A DNA stretch of 47,174 nt from Devosia sp. (GTDB lineage Bacteria; Pseudomonadota; Alphaproteobacteria; Rhizobiales; Devosiaceae): NCBI RefSeq assembly GCF_014860165.1, contig NZ_JACZKG010000001.1, positions 1 to 47,174 on the forward strand, in the 5' to 3' direction. Below, one piece after another: positions 24,660-34,262 of the stretch. The notes beneath the pieces are model-generated. The model searched no databases and was not told the origin of the DNA. It saw only the letters and a list, made by a program, of their open reading frames with translations. Position 1 is the stretch's first letter; each line of letters opens with the position of its first letter. The position numbers and the translations under genes are program-made.

Positions 24660-25085
24660 GTGATCCAGTATTCCCTGCATTGCTCCAAAGGTCATCGCTA
24701 CGACGCCTGGTTCAAGAACGCCGCCGCGTTCGACGAACAGCAGGCGCGGGGCATCGTGACCTGTGCGGTCTGTGGCGATGGTGCCATCGAGAAGGCGCCG
24801 ATGGCGCCGGCCGTGGCGCGCACGGACAGTGAGAAGGTGTCGCTGAGTTCGAGCCATCCGGATGCGCTCAAGTTTCGCGAATTGCTGCGGGCCTATCGGC
24901 AGAAGGTGATCAGCGAAGCCGATTATGTCGGCGACAGGTTCGCCGATGAAGCGCGCAAGATTCATTTCGAGGAAGTGGAAGCGCGCGGCATCTATGGCGA
25001 AGCCACGCGGGACGAGGTTCTCGCCCTGGCCGAAGAAGGCGTGGAGTTCATGCCGCTGCCCGACCTGCCCGAAGAACACAACTGA
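24660..25085 (+). CDS. DUF1178 protein
   Basis: A 141-residue protein of unknown function (DUF1178). The N-terminal MIQYSLHCSKGHRYDAWFKNAAAFDEQQARGIVTCAVCG has Cys8 and a second Cys pair at the CAVC, a likely zinc-binding knuckle resembling FmdB/regulatory zinc ribbons. The middle is an acidic helix-rich region and the C-terminus GYEFMPLP-like (VEFMPLPDLPEE). Start is a GTG at 24660. It lies downstream of the amidase gene, with 62 nt between. Confidence 0.9.
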   Translation: MIQYSLHCSKGHRYDAWFKNAAAFDEQQARGIVTCAVCGDGAIEKAPMAPAVARTDSEKVSLSSSHPDALKFRELLRAYRQKVISEADYVGDRFADEARKIHFEEVEARGIYGEATRDEVLALAEEGVEFMPLPDLPEEHN

Positions 25086-25093
25086 GACGCATC

Positions 25094-25447
25094 TTGGGCC
25101 TGTTTGATCGGAGTGATTTCGATAGGCTGTTGAGCGCGCTGCCGGGCGTAACTCTCGTGGACCAATGGGACGCAAGGGTCGCCAAGGTGGGCGGGAAGGT
25201 ATTTTGCCTGTTGTCGGACCATGACCCGCTGAGGCTGGTCTTCAAATGCGGCGAAGGCAGTTTTGATATTCTGACGGCGCTGGGTGGCGTGAGCCAGGCG
25301 GCCCATTTTGCCAAGCGACAGTGGGTGGCGGTGCAGCAGGATGCGCCACTGAGCCACGACGATCTTATTGCCTATGTCGGTCGGTCACATGGGCTGATCG
25401 CGGCGGGACTGACCAGGAAGCTCCGCACCGAACTTGGTATTACCTGA
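25094..25447 (+). CDS. MmcQ/YjbR-family protein
   Basis: A 117-residue protein of the CyaY-like YjbR/MmcQ family: LLSALPGVTLVDQWDARVAKVGGKVFCLL, then LVFKCGEGSFDILTAL and the C-terminal AKRQWVAVQQDAPLSHDDLIAYVGRSHGLIAAGL. These single-domain proteins are annotated DNA-binding from YjbR's structure but have no proven role. The start is a TTG at 25094, 8 nt after the DUF1178 stop. Confidence 0.85.
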   Translation: MGLFDRSDFDRLLSALPGVTLVDQWDARVAKVGGKVFCLLSDHDPLRLVFKCGEGSFDILTALGGVSQAAHFAKRQWVAVQQDAPLSHDDLIAYVGRSHGLIAAGLTRKLRTELGIT

Positions 25448-25555
25448 CCATTTTGACTTTCCCGGCGCCACTCCCGGCGCGGGGTTTCCAGCCGCAGGCT
25501 CATAGGAAAACCGGTCTTGCGGTTCGTTGCCTGCTCTCAATACGGAGACATCACC

Positions 25556-26425
25556 ATGACGACACTCGACGCAGCCCTTTCGGGCACGTTTGCCATTGGC
25601 GGCGACCTCAAGGTCGTCAGGCTGGGCTTTGGCGCCATGCGCATCACCGGACGAGGCATCTGGGGCCCGCCGGAAGACCCCGAAGAGGCCAAGGCGACGC
25701 TACGCCGCCTGCCCGAGCTCAATGTCGACTTCGTCGACACGGCGGAAAGCTATGGCCCCTATATCAGCGAGGAGCTGATTGGCGAGGTGTTGGCGCCGTA
25801 TTCCAAGGGCACCATCATTGCTACCAAGAGCGGGCTCACCCGCACCGGACCGGACGAGTGGCACCAGGTGGGGCGCCCGGAATTCCTGCGCCAGGGCGCC
25901 CTGCTCAGCCTCCGCCGCCTCAAGCTGGACGTGCTCGACCTGTGGCAGTTGCATCGCATCGACGGCCAGACCTCGCGCGTGGCGCAGTTCGAGGCGATCG
26001 CGCAGCTCAAGGAGGACGGGATCATCCGCCATGCCGGCCTCAGCCAGGTGAGCGTCGCCGATATCAAGGAGGCGCAAAAATACTTCCCGGTCACGACGGT
26101 GCAGAATCTCTACAACTTCGCCAACCGGCAGAGCGAGGACGTGCTCGACTATTGCGAGGCGAACGGCATAGGCTTCATCCCGTGGTTCCCGCTGGCGGGC
26201 GGCGACCTGGTCAAGGGGCATGCCGAGGCCCGCGCCATCACCGAAAAGCACAATGCCTCGCCCAGCCAGATCGCGCTGGCGTGGCTTTTGAAGCGCTCGC
26301 CGGTGATGCTGCCCATTCCGGGCACCGGCAAGGTCAAGCATCTGGAAGAGAATGTGGCAGCGGCCGCCATCACGCTCAGCGATGACGATTTCGCCACGCT
26401 GGATCGGATCGGCCGGAAGGGGTGA
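25556..26425 (+). CDS. Aldo/keto reductase
   Basis: A 289-residue NADPH-dependent aldo/keto reductase with the full catalytic tetrad: Asp61 and Tyr66 (in [12 protein letters not shown]), Lys91 and His133 (in QLHRID). The YajO/pyridoxal reductase-like C-terminus has [14 protein letters not shown] for cofactor phosphate binding. The substrate is unknown; relatives act on a wide range of aldehydes. The ATG at 25556 is preceded by GGAG. Confidence 0.93.
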   Translation: MTTLDAALSGTFAIGGDLKVVRLGFGAMRITGRGIWGPPEDPEEAKATLRRLPELNVDFVDTAESYGPYISEELIGEVLAPYSKGTIIATKSGLTRTGPDEWHQVGRPEFLRQGALLSLRRLKLDVLDLWQLHRIDGQTSRVAQFEAIAQLKEDGIIRHAGLSQVSVADIKEAQKYFPVTTVQNLYNFANRQSEDVLDYCEANGIGFIPWFPLAGGDLVKGHAEARAITEKHNASPSQIALAWLLKRSPVMLPIPGTGKVKHLEENVAAAAITLSDDDFATLDRIGRKG

Positions 26426-26579
26426 GGGGTTTTGGGTCGGTTCGATAGGGAGGGTGGAATCCCCGCTATCGAACCTGACCAGAAGACAGCCTTGGCAGAC
26501 CGTCAGGTGGCTGGGCGGGCATGTAGCACCGGACGTGGGGCTTGTCACGTGTTTGTCGTGAGAGTGACCGAGAGATCGG

Positions 26580-26630
26580 AGTACCCCCACCTGACCTCCC
26601 CCGTTTCAGGGGAAGGTAGGTGGCAGTACT
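26580..26630. repeat. Imperfect hairpin between convergent genes
   Basis: AGTAC at 26580 pairs with GTACT at 26626. Inside, CCACCT pairs with AGGTGG, ACCT with AGGT, and CCCC with GGGG, around a 6-nt loop. It lies between the aldo/keto reductase (+) and ilvD (-), so it probably ends both; no T-run on either side is convincing. Confidence 0.55.
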
Positions 26631-26648
26631 CTTGCCGGCCGAAAACGC

Positions 26649-28502
26649 TCAGTTCCAGAGCTTGTCGATCGCCTGGGTGTCGCGTACCGCGCCGCGGGCG
26701 GCGGAGGTTGCGAAGGCCGCATAGGATTTTAGGGCGGTGGTGACGTTGCGCTTGCGGGGATGGGCGGGTTTCCAGCCGAGCTGATCCTGGTCATGCCGGC
26801 GCTGCACCAGTTCGTCATCGCTGACCAATAGGGTGATTGACCGGTTGGGGATGTCGATTTCGATCATGTCGCCTTCGCGGACGAGGCCGATCGTGCCGCC
26901 CTCGGCCGCTTCGGGCGAGACGTGGCCGATGGAGAGGCCCGAGGTGCCGCCCGAGAAACGGCCGTCGGTCAGCAGGGCACAGGCTTTGCCGAGGCCCTTC
27001 GACTTCAGATAGCTCGTCGGATAGAGCATTTCCTGCATGCCGGGGCCGCCGCGCGGGCCTTCATAGCGGATGACGAGGACATCGCCTTCCTTGATCTGGT
27101 TGGAGAGGATCGCCCGGACGGTATCGTCCTGGCTTTCGAAGACGCGGGCAGGGCCGGTGAATTTGAGAATGGATTCATCGACGCCGGCGGTCTTCACGAT
27201 GCAGCCATCGATGGCGATATTACCCTTGAGCACGGCGAGGCCCCCATCCTTGGAGAAGGGGTTTTCGGCCGAGCGGATGACGCCGTTCTGGCGATCGAGA
27301 TCGAGTTCAGCCCAGCGATTGGACTGCGAGAAGGCCTGCGTGGTGCGCACGCCGCCGGGGGCGGCCATGTAGAAGTTGCGCACGCTTTCCGAATTGGTGC
27401 GGGAGATGTCCCACTTGTCCAGGGCATCGCCCATGGTGGCGGCATGAACCGTCGGTTCGCTGCGGTTGATCAGGCCGGCGCGGTCGAGCTGGCCGAGAAT
27501 GGCGAAGATGCCGCCGGCGCGGTGCACGTCTTCCATGTGGACGTCGGACTTGGCCGGGGCGACCTTGGAGAGAACGGGCACGCGGCGGCTCAGCCTGTCG
27601 ATATCGTCCATGGTGAAGTCGATGCCGCCTTCATGGGCGGCGGCCAGGATATGCAGCACGGTATTGGTCGAGCCGCCCATGGCGATATCGAGCGACATGG
27701 CGTTTTCGAAGGCGGCCTTGGTGGCGATGGAGCGCGGCAGCACGGAGGCATCGTCCTGCTCGTACCAGCGCTTGGCGAGGTCGACGATGAGGTGGCCGGC
27801 TTCCTGGAACAGGCGCTTGCGATCCGAATGGGTGGCGAGCGTCGAGCCATTGCCGGGGAGGCTCAGGCCGAGCGCCTCGGTCAGGCAATTCATCGAATTG
27901 GCGGTGAACATGCCCGAGCAGGAGCCGCAGGTGGGGCAGGCAGCTTCCTCGACGGCCTGGACTTCCTCGTCGGTATAGTGGTCGTCGGCGGCCATCACCA
28001 TGGCGTCAACCAGGTCGAGGGCCTGCAGCTTGCCCTTGAGCATGGCCTTGCCGGCTTCCATGGGTCCGCCGGAGACGAAGACCACGGGGATGTTGATGCG
28101 CATGGCGGCGTTCAGCATGCCGGGGGTGATCTTGTCGCAGTTGGAAATGCAGACCATGGCGTCGGCGCAGTGGGCGTTGACCATGTATTCGACCGAGTCG
28201 GCGATCAGGTCGCGCGATGGTAGCGAATAGAGCATGCCGTCATGACCCATGGCGATACCGTCATCGACCGCGATGGTGTTGAATTCCTTGGCCACGCCGC
28301 CCGCAGCCTCGATTTCGCGGGCGACCAGTTGGCCGAGATCCTTGAGGTGGACGTGGCCGGGCACGAACTGCGTGAAGCTGTTGACCACCGCGATGATGGG
28401 CTTGCCGAAATCGCCGTCCTTCATGCCGGTGGCGCGCCAGAGGCCGCGGGCGCCAGCCATGTTGCGGCCATGGGTGGTGGTGCGGGAACGATAGGCTGGC
28501 AT
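26649..28502 (-). CDS. ilvD: Dihydroxy-acid dehydratase
   Basis: Dehydrates 2,3-dihydroxy-isovalerate and its methylpentanoate analogue in valine and isoleucine synthesis. The 617 residues match the long, E. coli-type enzymes with an Fe-S cluster. Cys122 (in [11 protein letters not shown]) and Cys195 (in [11 protein letters not shown]) are the cluster ligands seen in E. coli IlvD. Other landmarks are [15 protein letters not shown] and [12 protein letters not shown], with a C-terminal [21 protein letters not shown]. The gene has its own 115-nt upstream space holding the terminator of the preceding gene. Confidence 0.97.
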   Translation of the reverse strand: MPAYRSRTTTHGRNMAGARGLWRATGMKDGDFGKPIIAVVNSFTQFVPGHVHLKDLGQLVAREIEAAGGVAKEFNTIAVDDGIAMGHDGMLYSLPSRDLIADSVEYMVNAHCADAMVCISNCDKITPGMLNAAMRINIPVVFVSGGPMEAGKAMLKGKLQALDLVDAMVMAADDHYTDEEVQAVEEAACPTCGSCSGMFTANSMNCLTEALGLSLPGNGSTLATHSDRKRLFQEAGHLIVDLAKRWYEQDDASVLPRSIATKAAFENAMSLDIAMGGSTNTVLHILAAAHEGGIDFTMDDIDRLSRRVPVLSKVAPAKSDVHMEDVHRAGGIFAILGQLDRAGLINRSEPTVHAATMGDALDKWDISRTNSESVRNFYMAAPGGVRTTQAFSQSNRWAELDLDRQNGVIRSAENPFSKDGGLAVLKGNIAIDGCIVKTAGVDESILKFTGPARVFESQDDTVRAILSNQIKEGDVLVIRYEGPRGGPGMQEMLYPTSYLKSKGLGKACALLTDGRFSGGTSGLSIGHVSPEAAEGGTIGLVREGDMIEIDIPNRSITLLVSDDELVQRRHDQDQLGWKPAHPRKRNVTTALKSYAAFATSAARGAVRDTQAIDKLWN

Positions 28503-28580
28503 GGCGATGTCCTCGGAACTCGTTGCGCTTCAGGAAGGCGCGGTTGAGCTTTCTTAGACCCATTCCAGAACGGGATCAAT

Positions 28581-28606
28581 CAAAACCGTACCCGCGGGTA
28601 CGGTTA
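28581..28606 (-). terminator. Rho-independent terminator, 22-nt perfect palindrome
   Basis: AACCGTACC CGCG GGTACGGTT (28584-28605) is a perfect palindrome. On the minus strand it is followed by TTTTGATT and lies 12 nt after the stop of the secreted protein gene, which it probably terminates. It also lies about 80 nt before ilvD. Confidence 0.75.
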
Positions 28607-28617
28607 GAGTGGCGCGG

Positions 28618-29058
28618 TCAGTTATTGATGGAAATGATGGCCCAATAGGTCTCGCTGCAGCTGTCGTCGATGCAGATATTGCTCATCCACAGCGCGCCAT
28701 TGGCAAAGCCGACGCCTTCGCTGGTGACGATCAGGTCGTCGAAATCCTGGCTGGAGAGGCCATCGATGGTCTCCTGGGTCAGCAGGGTATCGAAATTGTC
28801 GACCAGGTCCTGCGGCTCGAGGATGTCGTAGACTTCGCCATTGGCCGAGACGGTGAGCGGATAGGCGCCCAGATCGGCAATGGTGGTGGGGTCGCCGAAG
28901 AGGAAGGCATCCTGCAAGAGCCCAAAGGCTTCGCCGAAGCCGGCCGAGTCGCCGTGAATGGTCTCGATCTGCGCCATGACGTCTTCCTCGCTCTGGGCGA
29001 AGGCGGGGGCAGCGATCAGGGTCAGGGCGAAGGCGACGGCAAGGGCGGTCAGGCGCAT
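28618..29058 (-). CDS. Secreted protein of unknown function
   Basis: A 146-residue protein that I do not recognise. The signal peptide is clear (MRLTALAVAFALTLIAAPAFA, cleavage before QSEED). The mature chain is acidic, with an alternation of helix-like (EEDVMAQIETIHGD) and beta-like segments. Two Cys near the C-terminus (NICIDDSC) could form a disulphide. It resembles small periplasmic NTF2-like or ligand-binding proteins in size only. Its terminator lies at 28581-28606, and ubiG lies upstream after 60 nt; both are on the minus strand. Confidence 0.75.
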   Translation of the reverse strand: MRLTALAVAFALTLIAAPAFAQSEEDVMAQIETIHGDSAGFGEAFGLLQDAFLFGDPTTIADLGAYPLTVSANGEVYDILEPQDLVDNFDTLLTQETIDGLSSQDFDDLIVTSEGVGFANGALWMSNICIDDSCSETYWAIISINN

Positions 29059-29118
29059 GGTGGCTCCAGGATTTGACGCCGCGAACCTAGCGTATCGCCT
29101 GCCCGTCGTATCGGGGAA

Positions 29119-29859
29119 TCAGAGGGCGGGGCGTTCGGCCATGATCATGTAGTTGATGGCCATGTCCCGCGATTTGCGCCACTCGTCGGCCAGGGGATGG
29201 AAGACCACGCCGGTTTCCCCGATGACCCGGAGGCCGTTGCGGGTCAGCAGCGTCTTGATCTCGTCGGGGGTGAGGAACTTGTTCCAGTCATGGGTGCCCC
29301 TGGGCAGCCAGCGCAGGATGTTTTCGGCGGCAAAGACCGCCAGCGCCCGGGCCCGCAAGGTGCGGTTGAGCGTTGCCGTCAGCGCCAGGCCGCCGGGCTT
29401 TACCAGATCGGCGCAGCTCTTCATGTAGAGCGGCACATTGTCGACATGCTCGACCACTTCCATGTTGAGCACCATGTCGTATTTTTCGCCGGCGGCGGCG
29501 AGGGCCTCGCTCGTGGTGGCGCGATAGTCGATGGCGAGCCCCGATTTTTCGGCATGAAGACGCGCGATGGCGATGTTGCGCTCGGCCGCATCGATGCCGG
29601 TAACCGTGGCGCCGAGGCGGGCCAGGGGTTCGCAGAGCAGGCCGCCGCCGCAGCCGACATCGAGGATGGTGAGGCCCTCGAAGGGCCGCATGGCTGATCC
29701 GTCGCGCCCGAAATGGCTCAGCAGGTGCTCGCGGATGTAGGTCAGGCGCACCGGATTGAACTTGTGCAGGGGCTTGAACTTGCCCCTGGGGTCCCACCAT
29801 TCCTCGGCCATCGCGGTGAACTTGGCGATTTCGGCATCGTTGATGGTGGTGGCAGTCAT
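29119..29859 (-). CDS. ubiG: Ubiquinone biosynthesis O-methyltransferase
   Basis: Carries out both O-methylations in ubiquinone synthesis, at the membrane face. The protein is 246 residues from the ATG at 29859. The N-terminus [31 protein letters not shown] is the UbiG signature. SAM motif I is [20 protein letters not shown], and EVVEHV follows later. Longer open frames upstream overlap the GYD gene and are not used. In related genomes ubiG also lies beside lysC, as here. Confidence 0.96.
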   Translation of the reverse strand: MTATTINDAEIAKFTAMAEEWWDPRGKFKPLHKFNPVRLTYIREHLLSHFGRDGSAMRPFEGLTILDVGCGGGLLCEPLARLGATVTGIDAAERNIAIARLHAEKSGLAIDYRATTSEALAAAGEKYDMVLNMEVVEHVDNVPLYMKSCADLVKPGGLALTATLNRTLRARALAVFAAENILRWLPRGTHDWNKFLTPDEIKTLLTRNGLRVIGETGVVFHPLADEWRKSRDMAINYMIMAERPAL

Positions 29860-29942
29860 GGCAAGCTCCGTTCGGACGGCGTCGCAGCGGCTTGCATGTC
29901 TAGCATTGTTGCCGCCGCGGTTGTCGCGGCGAATTGTCCGGC

Positions 29943-30287
29943 CTAGCTCGAGGCGGCCGCCGGCGGGCGGTAGCGGATGGATTTGGCGGTGTCGAGCGCT
30001 GCCATCGTCTCTTCTATGGTGAGCAGCACGGTGGTCTCGCAGCGACTGAGCGCACCGCCAGAACCAATCGCCAGGGCGACGGCAGCCATGGCCTTGTTGT
30101 CCGGCGCCTCCCACAGGGTGAGCCCGTCGCGCTCGCCGAAGGCGTACCAGAAGCCATGCAGCTTGCCGCCCACCGACTCGATATAGGTGCGAGCCGCGTC
30201 GCGACGGTCCTCTGGGTGTTCGATCATGCGCGCCCATGTCTCGGGCGTGTAGTTGAAGCGGGTGAGGTACATGGTCATTGGTTGCAT
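29943..30287 (-). CDS. GYD-domain protein
   Basis: A 114-residue GYD-domain protein (PF08734). These are small dimeric alpha/beta-barrel-like proteins of unknown role. The N-terminus [60 protein letters not shown] is the family pattern; 'GxxxGFWYAFGxxD' stands in for the GYD motif. The start may be the ATG at 30287 or at 30278 (MTMYL). It lies upstream of ubiG on the same strand and is divergent from lysC. Confidence 0.82.
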   Translation of the reverse strand: MQPMTMYLTRFNYTPETWARMIEHPEDRRDAARTYIESVGGKLHGFWYAFGERDGLTLWEAPDNKAMAAVALAIGSGGALSRCETTVLLTIEETMAALDTAKSIRYRPPAAASS

Positions 30288-30458
30288 CCTCCCTTTGCGA
30301 GTGCAGCCCCCAAGCGCCTCAGTAAGCGCCTAGGCAGCCGCGAATGCCAGTCTTTTCCGACGACCAGCCTGTCCTTCCCTTGATTGCGGGGCGCCTTTGT
30401 GGCATGGCAGCGCCGAGATAAGCGTACCGCCGGGTTCGGCAGGAGTTCGGGGAAGAAA

Positions 30459-31724
30459 TTGGCCCGTATCGTCGTCAAGTTCGGTGGCACTTCGGTTGCA
30501 ACCGTTGAACGCATCCGCCAGGCCGCGCGCCATGTGAAGCGCGAGGTCGATGCCGGCCATGAAGTGGCGGTCGTCGTTTCGGCCATGAGCGGCAAGACCA
30601 ATGAGCTGGTCGGCTGGGTCAATGAAGCCAGCCCGCTGCATGATGCGCGCGAATATGACGCCGTGGTTGCCTCGGGCGAGCAGGTGACGGCGGGGCTGAT
30701 GGCCATCGTGCTCAGCGAGATGGGCATTCAGTCCCGGTCGTTCGCCGGCTGGCAGGTGCCGATCAAGACCGATGATGCCCATGGCGCGGCGCGCATCATC
30801 GAGATCGATCCGACCGAACTCGACAAGCGGATGAAGGATGGCTGGGTGCCGGTCATTACCGGCTTCCAGGGCATTTCCCCGCATGGCCGGATCACGACGC
30901 TGGGCCGGGGCGGCTCGGATACGTCGGCGGTAGCGGTGGCGGCGGCGATCCAGGCCGATCGCTGCGATATCTATACCGATGTCGATGGCGTCTATACGAC
31001 CGATCCGCGCATCGTGCCCAAGGCGCAGCGCCTCACCAAGATTTCCTTCGAGGAAATGCTGGAAATGGCGTCGCTTGGGGCCAAGGTGCTGATGATCCGC
31101 TCGGTCGAGATGGCGATGGCCTATAAGGTGCGGCTGCTGGTGCGGTCCACGTTCGACGATCCGGACGCGCCGCAGGTGGCGCCCGATGGGACGCCGGGGG
31201 TTCCCGGCACGCTGGTTTGCGATGAGGATGAGATCATGGAAAAGCAGATCGTTTCGGGCGTGACGCTCGCCAAGGCGGAAGCCAAGATCACCCTGCGCGA
31301 CGTCAAGGACAATCCGGGCGTGGCCGCCGCCATTTTCGGCACGCTGGCCGACCAGGGCATCATCGTGGACATGATCGTGCAGAATATCGCCGACGACGGG
31401 GCGACCACCGACATCACCTTCACGGTGCCGGACAGCGAATATGACAGGGCGATCAAGACGCTGCAAAATGCCGGCGACAAGATCGAATATGGCCGGCTCT
31501 CCGGCTCCAAGGGCGGGGCCAAGGTCTCGGTGGTGGGCGTGGGCATGCGCAGCCATGCGGGCGTTGCATCCTCGATGTTCAAGGCGCTGGCCGACAAGGG
31601 CATCAACATCCAGCTGATCACCACCTCGGAAATCAAGACCTCGGTGTTGATCGATGAGCAATATGCTGAGCTTGCGGTTCGCGCCCTCCATACTTATTAC
31701 GGGTTGGACAAGAAGGACGCATAA
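30459..31724 (+). CDS. lysC: Aspartate kinase
   Basis: Phosphorylates aspartate as the first step toward lysine, threonine, methionine and diaminopimelate. The start is a TTG at 30459 with GGGGAAG at about 30449; the protein is 421 residues. The kinase domain begins ARIVVKFGGTSV, with the GRGGSDTSAVAVAAAI and DVDGVYTTDPR motifs. Two C-terminal ACT domains (from about 265) give feedback control by lysine and threonine: GVAAAIFGTLADQGIIVDMIVQN and GVASSMFKALADKGINIQLITTSEIK. In many Hyphomicrobiales lysC precedes ptsP, as here. Confidence 0.97.
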   Translation: MARIVVKFGGTSVATVERIRQAARHVKREVDAGHEVAVVVSAMSGKTNELVGWVNEASPLHDAREYDAVVASGEQVTAGLMAIVLSEMGIQSRSFAGWQVPIKTDDAHGAARIIEIDPTELDKRMKDGWVPVITGFQGISPHGRITTLGRGGSDTSAVAVAAAIQADRCDIYTDVDGVYTTDPRIVPKAQRLTKISFEEMLEMASLGAKVLMIRSVEMAMAYKVRLLVRSTFDDPDAPQVAPDGTPGVPGTLVCDEDEIMEKQIVSGVTLAKAEAKITLRDVKDNPGVAAAIFGTLADQGIIVDMIVQNIADDGATTDITFTVPDSEYDRAIKTLQNAGDKIEYGRLSGSKGGAKVSVVGVGMRSHAGVASSMFKALADKGINIQLITTSEIKTSVLIDEQYAELAVRALHTYYGLDKKDA

Positions 31725-31794
31725 GCTCTTTTCGGAGAGGAGTGAGCCGCGTCCGGTGAAGGGGGGCGGCTTTGCGGGCCGTCTGTTGGGGTAG

Positions 31795-34062
31795 ATGGCC
31801 ATGACCATAGGCGGCCCACGGGTGCTGCTGCGGCAATTGCGCGAGACCATGGCGGAGCCGCTGGCTTCGCAGGCGCGGCTCGACAAGATCGTGGGCCTGA
31901 TCGCCGCCAATATGCGGGCCGATGTGTGCTCGTTTTACGTGCTGCGCGACGACGGCGCGCTGGAGCTGTTTGCCAGCAAGGGCCTCGCGGCCGAATCGGT
32001 GCATATGACGACGCTGCGGCTGGGCGAGGGGCTGGTGGGCCTCATCGCCGCCGAAGCCGAGCCGCTGTCGCTCGACGACGCGCCCAGCCATCCGGCCTTT
32101 GCCTATCGCCCGGAAACCGGCGAAGAGCGCTATAACGCCTTTCTGGGCGTGCCTGTGCTGCGGGCTGGCCAGACGCTGGGCGTGCTCGTGGTGCAGAATG
32201 CCGAGCGGCGGCATTATGGCGACGACGAGATCGAGGCCATGCTGACTACGGCCACAATCCTGGCCGAGATGATCGCGACCTCGGATTTCGACAATCTGAT
32301 CAAGCCGGGGTCCGATATCGATCTCAGGCGTCCCCGCATGTTTACCGGCGTGAGTTTTACCGACGGCATCGCGCTGGGCACGGTGGTGCTGCATGACCCG
32401 CGCGTGGTGGTCTCCAACTTCATCGCCGAGGATACCGAAGCCGAAAAGGTGCGGCTCGAGGCGGCGCTGGAGAAGATGCGCGTCTCGATCGACGCCATGC
32501 TCGACCATGGCGACATGGCTGGCGGCAGCGATCACCGCGAGATTCTCGAAACCTATCGCATGTTCGCCAACGACCGGGGCTGGGTGCACCGGCTGACCGA
32601 GGCGATCGACAATGGCCTGTCGGCCGAAGCGGCGGTGGAGCGGGTGCAGAACGACACCCGCGCCCGCATGCTGCGCCAGACCGATCCCTATATCCGCGAC
32701 CGGCTGCATGACCTGGACGACCTGGCCAACCGACTGCTGCGGGTGTTGACCGGAGACGGGCAGGCCCTGGCGAGCAAGGCATTGCCCGACAACGCGATCC
32801 TGGTGGCCCGCAATATGGGGCCGGCGGAATTGCTCGAATATGACCGCAAGAAGCTGCGCGGCGTGGTGCTCGAGGAGGGCGGCGCGACCGCGCATGTGGC
32901 CATCGTCGCCCGCTCGCTGGGCATGGTGGCGGTGGGCCAGGCGCAGTCGATCGTCTCGATGTGCGAGAGCGGTGACGACATCATCCTCGATGGTCCGGCC
33001 GGGATCGTGCACCTGCGGCCGACGCCCGATATCGAGCAGGCCTATATCGACAAGGTCAAGGTTTCTGCCAAGCGGCGGGCGCATTATGCGGCGCTCAAGG
33101 ACAAGCCGAGCATTACCAAGGACGGCACGCAGATCACGCTGCTGCACAATTCGGGGCTGGTGGCCGACCTGCCCATGCTCGACGATACCGGCGCGGCCGG
33201 CGTCGGGCTGTTCCGCACCGAATTGCAGTTCATGATCGCCAGCAAGCTGCCGCGCCTGCATGAGCAGCAGGAGCTTTATGCCGAGGCGATGGCCATTGCC
33301 GGCGAGCGGCCGGTGGTGTTCCGCCTGCTCGACATCGGCGGCGACAAGGTGCTGCCCTATCAGCGCTCGATGGCCGAGGAGAACCCGGCCATGGGTTTTC
33401 GCTCGATCCGCCTGGGGCTGGAGCGGCCGGGCCTGCTGCGCACGCAGATCAGGGCGCTGCTGCTGGCGGCGGATGGGCGGCCGCTCAAGATCCTGGTGCC
33501 GATGGTCACCGAGACCTTCGAATTCACCCGGACCAAGCTGGTGGTGCAGAAGGAAGTCGACCGGCTCAAGCGCCAGGGCAAGCCTATTCCGAGCCGGCTG
33601 GAACTGGGCGTGATGGTGGAAGTGCCATCGCTGCTGTTCGAGCTCGACCAGCTGCTGCCCGAGGCGGACTTCGTCTCCATCGGCTCCAATGACCTGGTGC
33701 AGTTCCTCACCGCGTCTGACCGCGCCAATCCGCGGGTGGCCAAGAACTACGACCCGATCGGCATGCCGCGACTGCGGGCCATCCGCATGGTGGTGGATGC
33801 GGCGCGGCGCTACAATATTCCGATCACCATGTGCGGCGAGCTGGCCGGGAAACCGCTTGAGGCCCTGGCGCTGATGGCCATCGGCATGACGCGGCTCAGC
33901 ATGGGCCCGGCCTCGATCGGGCCGATCAAGGAGCTGGTGCTCAATCTCGATCTCAAGCCGATCCAGCTATCGGTGGGGGCGGCGCTGAGCGACGGGGCGG
34001 ATGGGGTCAGCATCCGCCAGTTGCTGCAGGAGTGGATCGAGAAGCAGAACCTGCCGGTTTAG
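31795..34062 (+). CDS. ptsP: Phosphoenolpyruvate-protein phosphotransferase PtsP (EI-Ntr)
   Basis: First enzyme of the nitrogen-related phosphotransferase system. It passes phosphate from PEP to NPr and EIIA-Ntr and so couples nitrogen status to potassium and carbon regulation. It has 755 residues. The N-terminal GAF domain (about 1-165) binds glutamine or 2-oxoglutarate in relatives. A phosphohistidine domain follows, with active-site His367 in GGATAHVAIVAR, and then a C-terminal PEP-binding TIM barrel with GVGLFRTELQFM, MVEVPSLLF and SIGSNDLVQFLTA. ATG 31795 follows a purine-rich leader. Confidence 0.96.
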   Translation: MAMTIGGPRVLLRQLRETMAEPLASQARLDKIVGLIAANMRADVCSFYVLRDDGALELFASKGLAAESVHMTTLRLGEGLVGLIAAEAEPLSLDDAPSHPAFAYRPETGEERYNAFLGVPVLRAGQTLGVLVVQNAERRHYGDDEIEAMLTTATILAEMIATSDFDNLIKPGSDIDLRRPRMFTGVSFTDGIALGTVVLHDPRVVVSNFIAEDTEAEKVRLEAALEKMRVSIDAMLDHGDMAGGSDHREILETYRMFANDRGWVHRLTEAIDNGLSAEAAVERVQNDTRARMLRQTDPYIRDRLHDLDDLANRLLRVLTGDGQALASKALPDNAILVARNMGPAELLEYDRKKLRGVVLEEGGATAHVAIVARSLGMVAVGQAQSIVSMCESGDDIILDGPAGIVHLRPTPDIEQAYIDKVKVSAKRRAHYAALKDKPSITKDGTQITLLHNSGLVADLPMLDDTGAAGVGLFRTELQFMIASKLPRLHEQQELYAEAMAIAGERPVVFRLLDIGGDKVLPYQRSMAEENPAMGFRSIRLGLERPGLLRTQIRALLLAADGRPLKILVPMVTETFEFTRTKLVVQKEVDRLKRQGKPIPSRLELGVMVEVPSLLFELDQLLPEADFVSIGSNDLVQFLTASDRANPRVAKNYDPIGMPRLRAIRMVVDAARRYNIPITMCGELAGKPLEALALMAIGMTRLSMGPASIGPIKELVLNLDLKPIQLSVGAALSDGADGVSIRQLLQEWIEKQNLPV

Positions 34063-34094
34063 GGATTCCCACTTGGGTGGCCCGAAACTCGATG

Positions 34095-34178
34095 GTCACC
34101 CTCGGGCCTGACCCGAGGGTCCGGCACTTGACGATCGTCCCAAAACTATAGAGCCCTCGGGTCAAGCCCGAGGGTGAC
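34095..34178. repeat. Inverted repeat, copy 2 of the CCTCGGGCTTGACCCGAGG family
   Basis: Left arm 34095-34121 and right arm 34153-34178 are inverted copies, each internally palindromic, separated by about 31 nt. It is closely related to the element at 12293-12378 (a 30-nt identity over the right arm). It lies between ptsP and prfA. Confidence 0.8.
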
Positions 34179-34262
34179 GCCTGGAGACTGGAGGACATCG
34201 AGTATTGCTCTTGGTCCGCCTTGTCCCTAAAGCGTCCTCTTCTGCATTCGAAAGACCCGACC

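Noticed and set aside
26432..26743. A 103-codon frame after the aldo/keto reductase gene
   Set aside because: It runs through the hairpin at 26580-26630 and into ilvD on the other strand; composition unlike the real genes.
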